Of a stretch of 64,000 nucleotides of DNA, positions 41,328 through 50,141 are shown piece by piece; position 1 is the stretch's first letter, and each line of letters starts with the position of its first letter. This stretch comes from Lachnoclostridium sp. UBA1175 (lineage in GTDB: Bacteria; Bacillota; Clostridia; Lachnospirales; Lachnospiraceae). The stretch is taken from positions 1-64,000 of the forward strand of contig DBYX01000010.1 in NCBI GenBank assembly GCA_002311665.1, written 5' to 3'. Under the pieces are notes generated by a model. It searched no databases, was not told the origin of the DNA, and was given only the letters and a program-made list of their open reading frames with translations. The position numbers and the translations under genes are program-made.

Positions 41328-42797
41328 TCACAGCAGCATCCCCACGGCGTCCTGCCAGCCGCGGATCCGCTCCGCGCGCTCCTCATCGCTCATCGCCGGT
41401 CGGAAAATGCTCTCGCCCTCTCCGCCGTGGGACAGCTCCTCGTCCGTCCAGAAGCCCGTCGCCAGGCCCGCCAGGTACGCGGCGCCCATCGCCGTCGTCT
41501 CCACGCAGGCCGGACGGATCACATACGTGTTGCTGATGTCCGACTGCGTCTGTATCAGGAAATTGTTCACGCTCGCGCCGCCGTCCACGCGCAGTGTACC
41601 GACCGGACTTCCGGCATCGTTCTGCATCGCCGCGACAATGTCGTTGACCTGGTACACGATCGCATCAAGCGCCGCGCGAATGATATGATAACGCCCGACG
41701 CCGCGCGTCAGGCCCGTGATGACTCCCTTGGCCTCCGGCTTCCAGTACGGAGCCCCGAGCCCGGTGAACGCGGGTACGATGTAGCAACCGTTCGTGTCCG
41801 GCACCTTCTGTGCCAGCTCCTCCGTCTCCGCCGCCGTCGCGACAAGCCCGAGCTCGTCGCGCAGCCATTGCACGACCGCTCCGCCCATAAAGACCGAGCC
41901 CTCGAGCGCATAGGTCACCCGGCCGCCCCGGCCCCACGCGATCGTCGTGACGAGGCCGTGCTCCGAGCGGATCGGCGTCTCGCCGGTGTTCATAAGCAGG
42001 AAACAACCCGTGCCGTACGTGTTCTTGATATCGCCGACGGTCCAAGCCTTCTGCCCGAACAGCGCCGCCTGCTGGTCGCCCGCCGCACCCGCGATGCGGA
42101 TGGGTCCGCCCAGGAATTCCGGCGCGGATTCGCCGTAGATCTCGCTGTTCCCGACCGGCTTCGGCAGCATCCCCATCGGGATCCCGAGCCACCCGCATAT
42201 CTCCTCGTCCCACGCGAGTGTGTGAATGTTGAAGAGCATCGTGCGCGACGCGTTGCTCAGATCCGTCACGTGGCACCGGCCCTTCGTGAGTTTCCACACA
42301 AGCCAGGTCTCCACCGTACCGAAGAGAAGTTCCCCGCGCTCGGCGCGCTCCCTCGCACCCTCGACATTGTCGAGAATCCACGCGAGCTTCGTCGCCGAAA
42401 AATAAGGATCAAGCACGAGTCCCGTCTTCTCCCGGATCCGCTCCGCGTACGGCGCCAGCCGCTCGCAGTAGTCCGCGGTCCGGCGGCACTGCCACACGAT
42501 GGCGCGGTACACCGGCCGCCCCGTCTCGCGGTCCCACACGATCGTGGTTTCGCGCTGGTTCGTGATGCCGATCGCATCAATCTCCGCCGCCGTTATGCCG
42601 GCCTTGCTCATCGCCTCGACCGCCACGCCGAGCTGCGTCGACCACAACTCCATCGCGTCGTGCTCCACCCAGCCTGCCTGCGGGTAGTGCTGCGTGATCT
42701 CCTTCTGCGCCACACTCACGATCTCGCTGTCGTGGTTGAAAATGATCGCTCTCTCCGATGTCGTTCCCGCATCGAAGGAAAGGATGTATCGTTCCAT
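41328..42797 (-). CDS. glpK: Glycerol kinase
   Basis: The enzyme phosphorylates glycerol to sn-glycerol-3-phosphate. The product is about 489 residues from MERYILSFDAGTTSERAIIF, normal for GlpK. FGGY kinase motifs are complete: DAGTTSERAI for phosphate 1, GITNQRETTIVWDRETGRP in the first half, YGTGCFLLMNTGE and GLGAPYWKPEAKG, with the catalytic Asp in RVDGGASVNNFL. There is no adjacent glpF or glpD; its neighbours are Dabb and a monoacylglycerol-lipase-like hydrolase, which could supply glycerol. Confidence 0.95.
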   Translation of the reverse strand: MERYILSFDAGTTSERAIIFNHDSEIVSVAQKEITQHYPQAGWVEHDAMELWSTQLGVAVEAMSKAGITAAEIDAIGITNQRETTIVWDRETGRPVYRAIVWQCRRTADYCERLAPYAERIREKTGLVLDPYFSATKLAWILDNVEGARERAERGELLFGTVETWLVWKLTKGRCHVTDLSNASRTMLFNIHTLAWDEEICGWLGIPMGMLPKPVGNSEIYGESAPEFLGGPIRIAGAAGDQQAALFGQKAWTVGDIKNTYGTGCFLLMNTGETPIRSEHGLVTTIAWGRGGRVTYALEGSVFMGGAVVQWLRDELGLVATAAETEELAQKVPDTNGCYIVPAFTGLGAPYWKPEAKGVITGLTRGVGRYHIIRAALDAIVYQVNDIVAAMQNDAGSPVGTLRVDGGASVNNFLIQTQSDISNTYVIRPACVETTAMGAAYLAGLATGFWTDEELSHGGEGESIFRPAMSDEERAERIRGWQDAVGMLL

Positions 42798-42873
42798 ATA
42801 AAGTAAGCCCCTTATCAATTACTATTCATTAACGGCTCTTCCCGCCGCGTGCGGTCCCGCATTCCAGCCTACG

Positions 42874-43818
42874 TCAGCTCCGCAGGAACTCGAGAATGTC
42901 CGCCCAGACCTTCGCCTTCTCCGGCTCACGCAGGATCTCGTGGCGCATGCCGGGGTACATTTTCCCCTTCGAATTCTTATAGCCCTGCTTCCGCAGCAAC
43001 TTGATCGCCTCTCCCAGCTTCTCCCGCGATACCGCACACGGATCCTCCTCACCCGAGTAGAACCGGATGGGCAGTTCCGGGTTGTTCATCGCGTAGCCGC
43101 CGTCAGTGTACGTGAGCATCGCGAGCCGGATCAGGTTCTCGTAGCCGTTCAGCGTGAACGTGTAACCGCACAGCGGATCCTCGTTGAAAATCCGCACCTC
43201 CTCCGGGTCGGAGTTCGTCCACGCGTGCGGCGTGTGTTCCGCGGCAAATCGCTTGTCATACCCGTTGCCGACGATGTAGTCCACGATCTTCGAGCGGGCG
43301 CGCCCGCCCTTCGCGGCGATCAGTCCCTTCACAAGCTGCAGCCCCGGCTTCATACCGCTCAGTTTCGACGGACAGCCGAGCAGCACAAGCTTGTCGAGCT
43401 CGGCGTCGTGCATGCGAATGTAGCAGCGCGCGCACAGAGTGCCCATACTGTGCGCGATCATATAGAACGGCAGGTCGGTTCGCCCGGTGCGGTCCGCCGC
43501 GTACTCCTTCGCCTCGAGCACCATCTCGTGGATGTCCGCAAGCATCGCCTCGTAACCACCCTCGTAAAGGTAGCCGAGGTCCCCAAGGTCGCGCACGCTC
43601 TCCCCGTGTCCGCGGTGATCGTAGATCGTCACAATGTAGCCCTGCTCCGCCAGGAAATTGACAAACGCCTCATAGCGCCCCTTGTGCTCGCACATACCGT
43701 GCAGCAGAATGACCGCGCCGCACACGTCACCGCCGTCCGCGGGCTCCGTCCGGACGACCGACAGCGCCAGGCCGTCCGTCCCGGATGTGTGCTGATATTT
43801 CGTAACTCTGATCTCCAT
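42874..43818 (-). CDS. Alpha/beta hydrolase (monoacylglycerol lipase-like)
   Basis: The product is about 314 residues from MEIRVTKYQHTSGTDGLALS. Motifs follow the PldB/MAG-lipase branch: AVILLHGMCEHKGRYEAF (oxyanion HGM), TIYDHRGHGES, nucleophile elbow MIAHSMGTLCAR, the acid in FYSGEEDPC and His in YPGMRHEIL. Members release fatty acid and glycerol from monoacylglycerol or act on lysophospholipids. The position 76 bases upstream of glpK fits use of the released glycerol. Confidence 0.85.
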   Translation of the reverse strand: MEIRVTKYQHTSGTDGLALSVVRTEPADGGDVCGAVILLHGMCEHKGRYEAFVNFLAEQGYIVTIYDHRGHGESVRDLGDLGYLYEGGYEAMLADIHEMVLEAKEYAADRTGRTDLPFYMIAHSMGTLCARCYIRMHDAELDKLVLLGCPSKLSGMKPGLQLVKGLIAAKGGRARSKIVDYIVGNGYDKRFAAEHTPHAWTNSDPEEVRIFNEDPLCGYTFTLNGYENLIRLAMLTYTDGGYAMNNPELPIRFYSGEEDPCAVSREKLGEAIKLLRKQGYKNSKGKMYPGMRHEILREPEKAKVWADILEFLRS

Positions 43819-43944
43819 ACAAACTACCTCCTTACCGTCGCGCAAAGGCTCCCGCACGCGGGATCTTTATTATGAGCAGTATACCACAAAACCGCACTTT
43901 TCGGTAGAGTGAGCAGGGCCCTCGGAAAATTTTTCATTTTCCTC

Positions 43945-43973
43945 TTGACAACGAATGTTACAATCGTTAAAAT
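43945..43973 (+). promoter_or_regulatory. Promoter of the YtrA-type operon
   Basis: TTGACA, exactly 17 bases and TAAAAT form a near-consensus promoter facing the GntR gene 86 bases downstream. Confidence 0.85.
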
Positions 43974-43999
43974 TGTATACATCAGAGTTATACAATTTT
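43969..43999. promoter_or_regulatory. Perfect inverted-repeat operator for the GntR regulator
   Basis: AAAATTGTATA and TATACAATTTT are a perfect 11-bp inverted repeat with a 9-base spacer. It overlaps the -10 element and the transcription start region of the operon promoter, so a bound dimer would block RNA polymerase. Confidence 0.8.
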
Positions 44000-44058
44000 G
44001 AACGTTCAATTATTCTGCCGCCGACACAAGAAAGAATTTTCCGAATGGAGGGAGAAGT

Positions 44059-44439
44059 ATGACTATCACAATCAGCAGTTCAAGCGGGGATCCGATCTAT
44101 CTGCAGATCGTTGAGCAGATCCGGTCACAGATCCTCGACGGCACACTGGCCGCAGGGGAGCCTCTCCCGTCGATGCGCAATCTCGCGACGGATCTGCGGA
44201 TCAGTTTTATGACCACAAAGCGTGCATACGAGGAGCTGGAGCGCGGGGGCTTTATCGAGTCGTACACCGGCAAGGGTTCCTTCGTCAAGGCACAGAATAT
44301 GCAGTTGTTTCGGGAGGAGCAGCTGCGAAAAATGGAGCAGTCGCTCGCGGAAGTGTGCGAGGCGGCTCGCAAAACGGGGGTTTCTATACAAGAGCTTCAC
44401 GAGATGCTCGACTACATCAATGGGGGTGATTATGAATGA
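44059..44439 (+). CDS. GntR-family regulator, YtrA subfamily
   Basis: The 126-residue protein has an N-terminal winged helix (DPIYLQIVEQIRSQILDGTL, then PLPSMRNLATDLRISFMTTK) and only a short two-helix C-terminal part. This is the mark of the YtrA subfamily, which represses adjacent ABC transporter genes and responds to cell-wall antibiotics or stress. GGAGGGAG lies before the ATG. The stop overlaps the ATPase start (ATGA), so the operon is translationally coupled. The operator overlapping its promoter implies autoregulation. Confidence 0.92.
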   Translation: MTITISSSSGDPIYLQIVEQIRSQILDGTLAAGEPLPSMRNLATDLRISFMTTKRAYEELERGGFIESYTGKGSFVKAQNMQLFREEQLRKMEQSLAEVCEAARKTGVSIQELHEMLDYINGGDYE

Positions 44440-45305
44440 GTGATTACGCGTTTTGTTTCCGCAATGTGAACAAGCGCCATCACGGGTTTCTGCGGGATGT
44501 CAGTTTTGCCCTCCCGACGGGAACCATCATGGCTTTGGTCGGCCCGAACGGCGCCGGCAAGACGACTGCGATCCGGACTCTCGTAGAGATCGCGGATTTC
44601 GACGGCGGCGAACTCACGATGTTCGACCGCGATGTCCGCGAAAACGATACCGAGGTCAAGGAAAGACTCAGTGTCGTGCTGGACGAGATTCCCTACGGGG
44701 ATTCCTACAATGCGGCGCAGATCGGTTATATTCTGTCAGGGCTTTACTCCTCCTGGGACGGGGAACGGTTTCAGCAGTATCTGCAGCACTTTCACCTGAT
44801 CCCGACACAGAAGATCAAGGAGTATTCCAAGGGTATGACGCAGAAGCTGCAGCTCGCCTGCGCACTGTCGCACGACGCGAAGCTTCTGGTTCTCGACGAG
44901 CCGCTGTCCAACCTCGACCCGGCGTCGAAGGAGGACATTATGAACTGCATTATGCAGTACATGCAGCCGGGGGACCGCTCGGTGCTGATCACGACCAACA
45001 CGCCGGCGGACATCGAAAGCTATGTGGACTGTGTCACCATGCTTATGTCCGGCTCGGTCGTTCTCACCGGGGAAAGAGACCGGATCATGGAGCGCCACGG
45101 ACTTCTGCACTGTTCCGACGAGGATGCCTCGAAGATCGATAAGTCGTACATTGTCGCGCTTCGGCGCAACCGGTACGGATCGGAAGTTCTGGTGAAAAAC
45201 CGCGCCGATTTCATCGCGCAGTACCCTTCGCTTGTTCCGGATCCCGTAACGCTCGACACCCTTCTGATCTTTTATTCTCTGAGAGATTCGGAGGTGACAT
45301 TATGA
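44436..45305 (+). CDS. ABC transporter ATP-binding protein (YtrB-like)
   Basis: The 289-residue ATPase has Walker A VGPNGAGKTTAIRTL, signature YSKGMTQKLQLACAL, Walker B LLVLDEPLSNLD and a C-terminal extension of about 90 residues. The Gly-poor signature SKGMTQK is typical of the YtrB/ABC-2 class. It overlaps both neighbours by four bases, forming regulator, ATPase and permease in one unit. Confidence 0.9.
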   Translation: MSDYAFCFRNVNKRHHGFLRDVSFALPTGTIMALVGPNGAGKTTAIRTLVEIADFDGGELTMFDRDVRENDTEVKERLSVVLDEIPYGDSYNAAQIGYILSGLYSSWDGERFQQYLQHFHLIPTQKIKEYSKGMTQKLQLACALSHDAKLLVLDEPLSNLDPASKEDIMNCIMQYMQPGDRSVLITTNTPADIESYVDCVTMLMSGSVVLTGERDRIMERHGLLHCSDEDASKIDKSYIVALRRNRYGSEVLVKNRADFIAQYPSLVPDPVTLDTLLIFYSLRDSEVTL

Positions 45306-46096
45306 AACAATACATTCGCTCGCTTGGCTATCGCGACAGACTGGATAACAGCTACAAGACGCGGATATGCATCGGTGTGCTGCTCTTTTGCCTCTGGTTC
45401 CTTCCGGGTCTCATCGAAAACATCCGGGATTATGCGAATTATTCGGCATATCTGGGCGATTCTCCCGATGTGGAGAGCGGTTTCGCGTTTTTTGCCGTGT
45501 TTGATATGAATCTCCGTCTGGACGACATATTCACTGCTCTCGGTATCACGCTTCCGTGCGTCACGATGCTCGCAGGGATCTGTATGTACTACTCCACGGT
45601 GGTCTCGCAGGGAAAATTCAGCGGTTGGAACCGTTACCTTCGCACATTGCCGGTCACTGTCGATATGCGCGCCAAAGCAATGCTTTGGTCCCGCAGCATC
45701 ATCTTCCTGTTCTGCACACTGGGTGTCTCGGCCGTGTCAACGGCGATCGCCTGGATTACGATCGGCAGGGGATTTGCTCTCAAGGTGCTTTTTGCCGCAC
45801 TGCTCACCTCGCTGCTCGTCGAGAGCTGCGACATGCTGGTCGACGCTTTCGTCACCCGGTGGATCCTTCGCTATGACAGGAAAAACGCCATCGCCATTTC
45901 GCTCGAAGGCGGTATCGGCTCCCTGCTTCTCGCCTACACCGTCGGCTGGTTCAGCCCGGGTCAACTGAGCTGGGAAGGATACGCGGACGGGGTCCCGAAG
46001 AGCATACAGTGGATTTTCATCTTCGCCGTGCTCATCGCGATCAATGTGGGCGGCTACAAACTGCTGAAAGTAAACCTCAAGAGACAGTACGAATGA
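45302..46096 (+). CDS. ABC-2 type membrane protein
   Basis: The 264-residue protein has six predicted spans, the first near residues 24-38 (ICIGVLLFCLWFLPGLI), and a short extracytoplasmic loop after it (DYANYSAYLGDSPDVESGF). It is the third gene of the YtrA-type operon and the likely permease for the preceding ATPase. The transported or sensed compound is unknown; relatives protect against cell-wall-active peptides. Confidence 0.8.
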   Translation: MKQYIRSLGYRDRLDNSYKTRICIGVLLFCLWFLPGLIENIRDYANYSAYLGDSPDVESGFAFFAVFDMNLRLDDIFTALGITLPCVTMLAGICMYYSTVVSQGKFSGWNRYLRTLPVTVDMRAKAMLWSRSIIFLFCTLGVSAVSTAIAWITIGRGFALKVLFAALLTSLLVESCDMLVDAFVTRWILRYDRKNAIAISLEGGIGSLLLAYTVGWFSPGQLSWEGYADGVPKSIQWIFIFAVLIAINVGGYKLLKVNLKRQYE

Positions 46097-46100
46097 AAAA

Positions 46101-46132
46101 ACTGCCCGCGCCGGATCATCGGTGCGGGCAGT
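46101..46132. terminator. Bidirectional terminator between convergent operons
   Basis: ACTGCCCGC and GCGGGCAGT are perfectly complementary around a 14-base loop that itself has CCG and CGG. The minus strand continues TTTTTTCAT and the plus strand ATTGTTT. Confidence 0.85.
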
Positions 46133-46139
46133 ATTGTTT

Positions 46140-47042
46140 CTATGCGGAAACCAGCGGAAGCCGGATGATCACGGAAAATGTGCTCTTCTCCAGTGTCGCG
46201 CAGATCGTCCCTCCCATGCGCTCCGTAAATTCCTTCGCGATCGCAAGGCCGAGGCCGCTCGAGGCCTGACGGTGGAAGCGGTCTGCCGTGTAGAACTGCT
46301 CGAAGACGCGCTCGATCTCGATCTCCTCCGGATGTTCCACGGGGTTGGATATCTTGATCTCCGCCTCGCCGTCCACGCGGTGCAGATACACGGACAGCGC
46401 CTTTCTCCCGTGGAGAACGGCATTTTTCGTAATATTGTGCAGAATGCGCTTGACCGCAAGCTCGTTGCCCTCGATCTGCAGGACCTCGTCCGTCAGTATG
46501 ATCTCGGGATCCACGCCCATATCCTTCCAGGTATCGTAGTAGGAAAGCACAGTCTCGGCGACGACGCTTCTTAAGGAGATCGGCTGAAGCTCCAGCTCAT
46601 ACGCGTCGTTCTTGAGCTTGGTGTACGTGAAAAGGTCCTCCAGAAGCTCCTTCATCGTGCTGATGCGCTCCCCGATCACGGCGGTGTAGCGCTCGCGCTC
46701 CGCCTCGGTCTTCGCGTCGTGCAACAGCTGGACATAGCCGTCCAGCGAGGTGAGCGGCGTGCGGATGTCGTGCGAGAGGTTCGCGTACGCGTCGGCTACC
46801 AGTTTCTCGCGCTCGTGGAGCGCCCTCTGCTGCTCACGGACTTTATCGAGCGTCAGGTTGACCTCCTCCGCCAGAGCCCGCTCGCCGAACCGTTCCACAT
46901 TTACCTCCACGCGCTTGCGGGATTCGTACTCCCGGATAAACGCCAACTGGCGGCAGATCTCACGATTCTGCCGCCGTATCAGCACGAGGCTGATCGCCTC
47001 GGATACCGCTATCAAACAAAGAATTATACAAGCAATTTTCAT
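46140..47042 (-). CDS. Sensor histidine kinase without a large sensor domain
   Basis: The product is 300 residues from MKIACIILCLIAVSEAISLV; its ATG overlaps the stop of the permease gene (ATGA). One membrane span is followed by a coiled linker, the H-box NLSHDIRTPLTSLDGYVQLL, the N-box ILHNITKNAVLHG and the G-box SSGLGLAIAKEF. It lacks an extracytoplasmic sensor, so input may come from the co-encoded ABC transporter. No response regulator gene follows; the nearest is at 52103. Confidence 0.92.
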   Translation of the reverse strand: MKIACIILCLIAVSEAISLVLIRRQNREICRQLAFIREYESRKRVEVNVERFGERALAEEVNLTLDKVREQQRALHEREKLVADAYANLSHDIRTPLTSLDGYVQLLHDAKTEAERERYTAVIGERISTMKELLEDLFTYTKLKNDAYELELQPISLRSVVAETVLSYYDTWKDMGVDPEIILTDEVLQIEGNELAVKRILHNITKNAVLHGRKALSVYLHRVDGEAEIKISNPVEHPEEIEIERVFEQFYTADRFHRQASSGLGLAIAKEFTERMGGTICATLEKSTFSVIIRLPLVSA

Positions 47043-47896
47043 ACAAGATCCTTCTTGTGAAGCCAGGTGCCGCCCGCCAGCATCGCGACTGCGAAAAATG
47101 CGAGCGCTATAATGATCGTCGAGCAAAGCATTTTCCCGTCGGTCGCGTACTGCGCGATACGTCCGCTCACAGTGTACCGGGTGATGTCCGCATTCTTCCA
47201 ACCGAGCTTCTTGAGTCCCTTGTCACCCAGTCTGTAGAGAATGTTGATAATGTTCATCGAGATGCAGCAGCACAGAGCCATGGTCACAAGGTTGTTGCGC
47301 ACGATCACGCAAGCCGCCGTGATCACTATGGCAAATACCACGTGGAGCAGGAACTGGATCGACAGGTAGTGGAAGAGCGTTCCGACACTCGTGACCTTGA
47401 TCACTTCTCCGCCGAGCCAGATGCCGACACAGGTGGAGAGCACGGTCACCGCGAAGAGGATCGCCGTGTACACAACCAGGCAGATGCTCTTGGAGCACAT
47501 CAGCCGCGTCCGGAAGCGAAGCTGCCCGCCGTAGTTCTTGATGTAGCCGTTGTTGAAATCCGCCGTCACGAAGATCACGGTGAAGATTCCGAGGAACAGC
47601 AGCGCCATATAGCCGCTCAGGAAGGACTTGCATACTTCGACGAGCTCGTATTTTCCGTCGTCATCGGCCTTCACGAGAATGCTCATACCGACGTCCTGGG
47701 CGCCGGGGTCATCTTCCTTTTTGGCTTTCTCCTCCTCCATCACTTTCTGGAGGTACTCCTGATATGCCTCGTCCTGCTGCATCATCTTGGATGCCAGCAG
47801 CGATGCGACGTTCATAAAAGCGATGATCGCCAGAATGATGATAAAACTCTTCAACCGGACCATGCGGTAGAAGTCACTGCGAATCAGATTAAACAT
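47039..47896 (-). CDS. ABC-2 type permease
   Basis: The product is about 285 residues from MFNLIRSDFYRMVRLKSFII. It has six spans with a charged extracytoplasmic loop after the first (KVMEEEKAKKEDDPGAQDVG). This matches lantibiotic- or bacitracin-type immunity permeases that start with an xxSDxYRxxR helix. It lies between its ATPase and the histidine kinase; all three are in one operon. Confidence 0.85.
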   Translation of the reverse strand: MFNLIRSDFYRMVRLKSFIIILAIIAFMNVASLLASKMMQQDEAYQEYLQKVMEEEKAKKEDDPGAQDVGMSILVKADDDGKYELVEVCKSFLSGYMALLFLGIFTVIFVTADFNNGYIKNYGGQLRFRTRLMCSKSICLVVYTAILFAVTVLSTCVGIWLGGEVIKVTSVGTLFHYLSIQFLLHVVFAIVITAACVIVRNNLVTMALCCCISMNIINILYRLGDKGLKKLGWKNADITRYTVSGRIAQYATDGKMLCSTIIIALAFFAVAMLAGGTWLHKKDLV

Positions 47897-47927
47897 ATAT
47901 ATTATACCATTCCTTTCCACACATCTG

Positions 47928-48833
47928 TCAATCTTCCGTTACATTCAGGAAGAAAGATTCAAGGCTCTCGTTGTTGACTGCGATCTTGCTGACCAGAAGG
48001 CCGGCTGCATTGAGTTCCCGGTTGATGTACGCGACATCGTCCAGGCGCTCCATAATGTTGATCGTCTCGCGGTCCACAACCTTGTAGTTCGTGATCCCCA
48101 TATCCTCGAGCACCGTGCTTGCCTTGTCCGGGCGATCCGTGACAACCTCGATCCTCATGCTGCAGCGCTCCTGCAACTCTTCCGCCGTCATCTGCTCGAC
48201 GAGGCGTCCGTGATGCATAATTCCGTAATGTGTGGCCACCTTGGAGAGCTCCTCCAGAATGTGGCTGGAGATGACGATCGTGATGCCCTTATCGCGTGAG
48301 ATCGCGGTGAGCGTGTCGCGGATCTCCACGATACCCTCGGGATCCAGTCCGTTGATCGGCTCGTCGAGAACCAGAATGTCCGGCTCGCCGACCATCGCCA
48401 GCGCAATACCGAGTCTCTGTCTCATACCGAGTGAGAACTGCTTCGTCTTTTTCTTGCCTACATCCCCCAGACCCACAAGCTGCAGAAGATCATCGATGTA
48501 TTTCTTGTCCTTGATCCCGAAGATCAGGCATTTTGCGCGCATATTCTGGTATGCGGTCATATTTCCGTACAGACCCGGATCCTCGATCAGGCAGCTGACA
48601 CGGTTGCGCACCGCTCCGGCCGCCGCTCCGGTCTTGCCGAAGATCTCCACACTTCCCGAAGTCGGTGCCGCCAGCCCGCCGATCATCTTCAGCGTGGTCG
48701 TCTTACCTGCACCGTTCTTTCCGATCAAACCGTAGATCGCTCCGCGCTCGACCTTGATGTCGATCCCGGCCACCGCAGCCTGCTGTCCGTAAACCTTCCG
48801 CAAATCATGCGTTTGCAGAATGTACTCACTCAT
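47928..48833 (-). CDS. ABC transporter ATP-binding protein (bacitracin/lantibiotic resistance type)
   Basis: The product is about 301 residues from MSEYILQTHDLRKVYGQQAA, with GGGAGG nine bases upstream. Walker A IGKNGAGKTTTLKMI, signature FSLGMRQRLGIALAM, Walker B ILVLDEPINGLDPEG and His in ISSHILEEL are complete, with a C-terminal 80-residue extension. The FSLGMRQRLG signature marks the BcrA-like class involved in peptide antibiotic resistance or export. Confidence 0.9.
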   Translation of the reverse strand: MSEYILQTHDLRKVYGQQAAVAGIDIKVERGAIYGLIGKNGAGKTTTLKMIGGLAAPTSGSVEIFGKTGAAAGAVRNRVSCLIEDPGLYGNMTAYQNMRAKCLIFGIKDKKYIDDLLQLVGLGDVGKKKTKQFSLGMRQRLGIALAMVGEPDILVLDEPINGLDPEGIVEIRDTLTAISRDKGITIVISSHILEELSKVATHYGIMHHGRLVEQMTAEELQERCSMRIEVVTDRPDKASTVLEDMGITNYKVVDRETINIMERLDDVAYINRELNAAGLLVSKIAVNNESLESFFLNVTED

Positions 48834-48966
48834 AAGTATTACCTCCCTATATTGGCTTATGAACCTGTGGATTTCACATCCCCGAAAGCCGCCTTGCGGC
48901 CTCATCGAATCCCCCGTTTCGGTTCTATGGCTTTATCATAATCGTCACTTTTCAAGACATCGCTAA

Positions 48967-48988
48967 CGAAAAGTAAAGAAAAAGTAAA
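48967..48988 (-). promoter_or_regulatory. Tandem 11-bp direct repeats, candidate response-regulator box
   Basis: On the minus strand TTTACTTTTTC is followed immediately by TTTACTTTTCG. Adjacent direct repeats with an 11-bp period are the usual target of OmpR/PhoB-type regulators. The pair lies about 135 bases upstream of the ABC-kinase operon and may bind the regulator encoded at 52103. Confidence 0.55.
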
Positions 48989-49010
48989 TCTGATTGCCCC
49001 GGTTTCTTTA

Positions 49011-50078
49011 CTATTTCTCCTGCGCTTCCCTCCACAGTTTCCCGAGCTCGGGATCCTTCAGATATCCGATCAGCGTCTCCGCGCTCTCGCGCGCGGAATC
49101 GCCGAAACTGTCGTGGAGCAACGTCAGATCCGTGATCTCAACAACAAACATTTTCAGCGAAAAATCCGGAGCCTCATCAAACCGCCGGACATACTCCGCC
49201 GACTTTCGCAGCAGCGCCAGTGCGGCGTCCCTCTCCCCCTTCTTCAGGCGCGCATACGCGATACCGATGTATAACATCGCGTACATCTTGTCCGAAAAAT
49301 CGGAGACATCCTCCCCATGAAGCTTGTTGAGCAGATCCAGCCCGATTTCCAACAGCTTCTGCGCGGCGTCAAACTCCCCCCTCGCGCTGAGAACGGACGC
49401 ATATCCGAGCAGCGAGTTCAGAAGCGCGGACATACTGCGGAGCATCCCCTCGAGAAGATACGGTTCCGCCTCGTCCGGGCGGTTGAGCAGAAGCGTCAGG
49501 ATCAGCCCGACGGAATCGCAGAAAATCCCATCGGGATTGTGCGCCTTGATGATCTCCAGCGCCCTCTCGGGCTCCTTCAAAAGTACGTGGATCAAAGCGA
49601 TCTCCGCGAGGATCGTCTCGTCGCTGATCTTCGGGTCGGTATTCTGCCCGATCAGAAGCCGCGACTGCTCATACAGCTCCATCGCCCTGCGGGAATATGC
49701 CTCGTTGCCCTCGCCGACGCCGAAGAAACTGTACACCGCCGCACACCCGTGGACCGCGTCAAACGAATGCGGGTACTTCTTAAGCACCTTCTCCGCCTCC
49801 GTCAGCGCCTCCTTATCTCTCGTGCGACACAGTTCATCGAACCGCTGCATCACAGATTGGATGCGGTTGTCCTTCACCCGGTAACCGAGCAGCACATCCA
49901 CGGAGGTGTCGAAGAAATCCGCCATCTCCACGATCAGCGAGATGTCCGGCACCGATAGCCCGGACTCCCACTTGTACACCGCGCCGGTTGTGACACCCAG
50001 TACCTCCGCGAGCTGCTCCTGGGTGAGTCTGCGCTCCTTCCGGAATCTGCGCACATTTTCCGCCAGATCGATCTTCAT
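49011..50078 (-). CDS. XRE-family regulator with TPR-like C-terminal domain
   Basis: The 355-residue protein starts MKIDLAENVRRFRKERRLTQ. Its helix-turn-helix ends GAVYKWESGLSVPDISLIVE. The rest is helical repeats, for example EAEKVLKKYPHSFDAVHGCA and LARGEFD-like repeats near residue 250. The segment QNTDPKISDETILAEIALIH aligns with QNTDPELNEIQLKNNISECY of the regulator at 55616, so they are paralogues. It lies 63 bases downstream of an ABC exporter gene and may be co-transcribed. Confidence 0.85.
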   Translation of the reverse strand: MKIDLAENVRRFRKERRLTQEQLAEVLGVTTGAVYKWESGLSVPDISLIVEMADFFDTSVDVLLGYRVKDNRIQSVMQRFDELCRTRDKEALTEAEKVLKKYPHSFDAVHGCAAVYSFFGVGEGNEAYSRRAMELYEQSRLLIGQNTDPKISDETILAEIALIHVLLKEPERALEIIKAHNPDGIFCDSVGLILTLLLNRPDEAEPYLLEGMLRSMSALLNSLLGYASVLSARGEFDAAQKLLEIGLDLLNKLHGEDVSDFSDKMYAMLYIGIAYARLKKGERDAALALLRKSAEYVRRFDEAPDFSLKMFVVEITDLTLLHDSFGDSARESAETLIGYLKDPELGKLWREAQEK

Positions 50079-50141
50079 CGCCTTCCCGCAGGCCGTCGGT
50101 TCGCCGCTGCCCGCGTTCCTCCCTTCTCAATAAAAAAAATA

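Noticed and set aside
40938..42806. Long plus-strand frame opposite glpK
   Set aside because: It is Arg/His/Asp-rich, has no domain features and fully overlaps glycerol kinase on the other strand.
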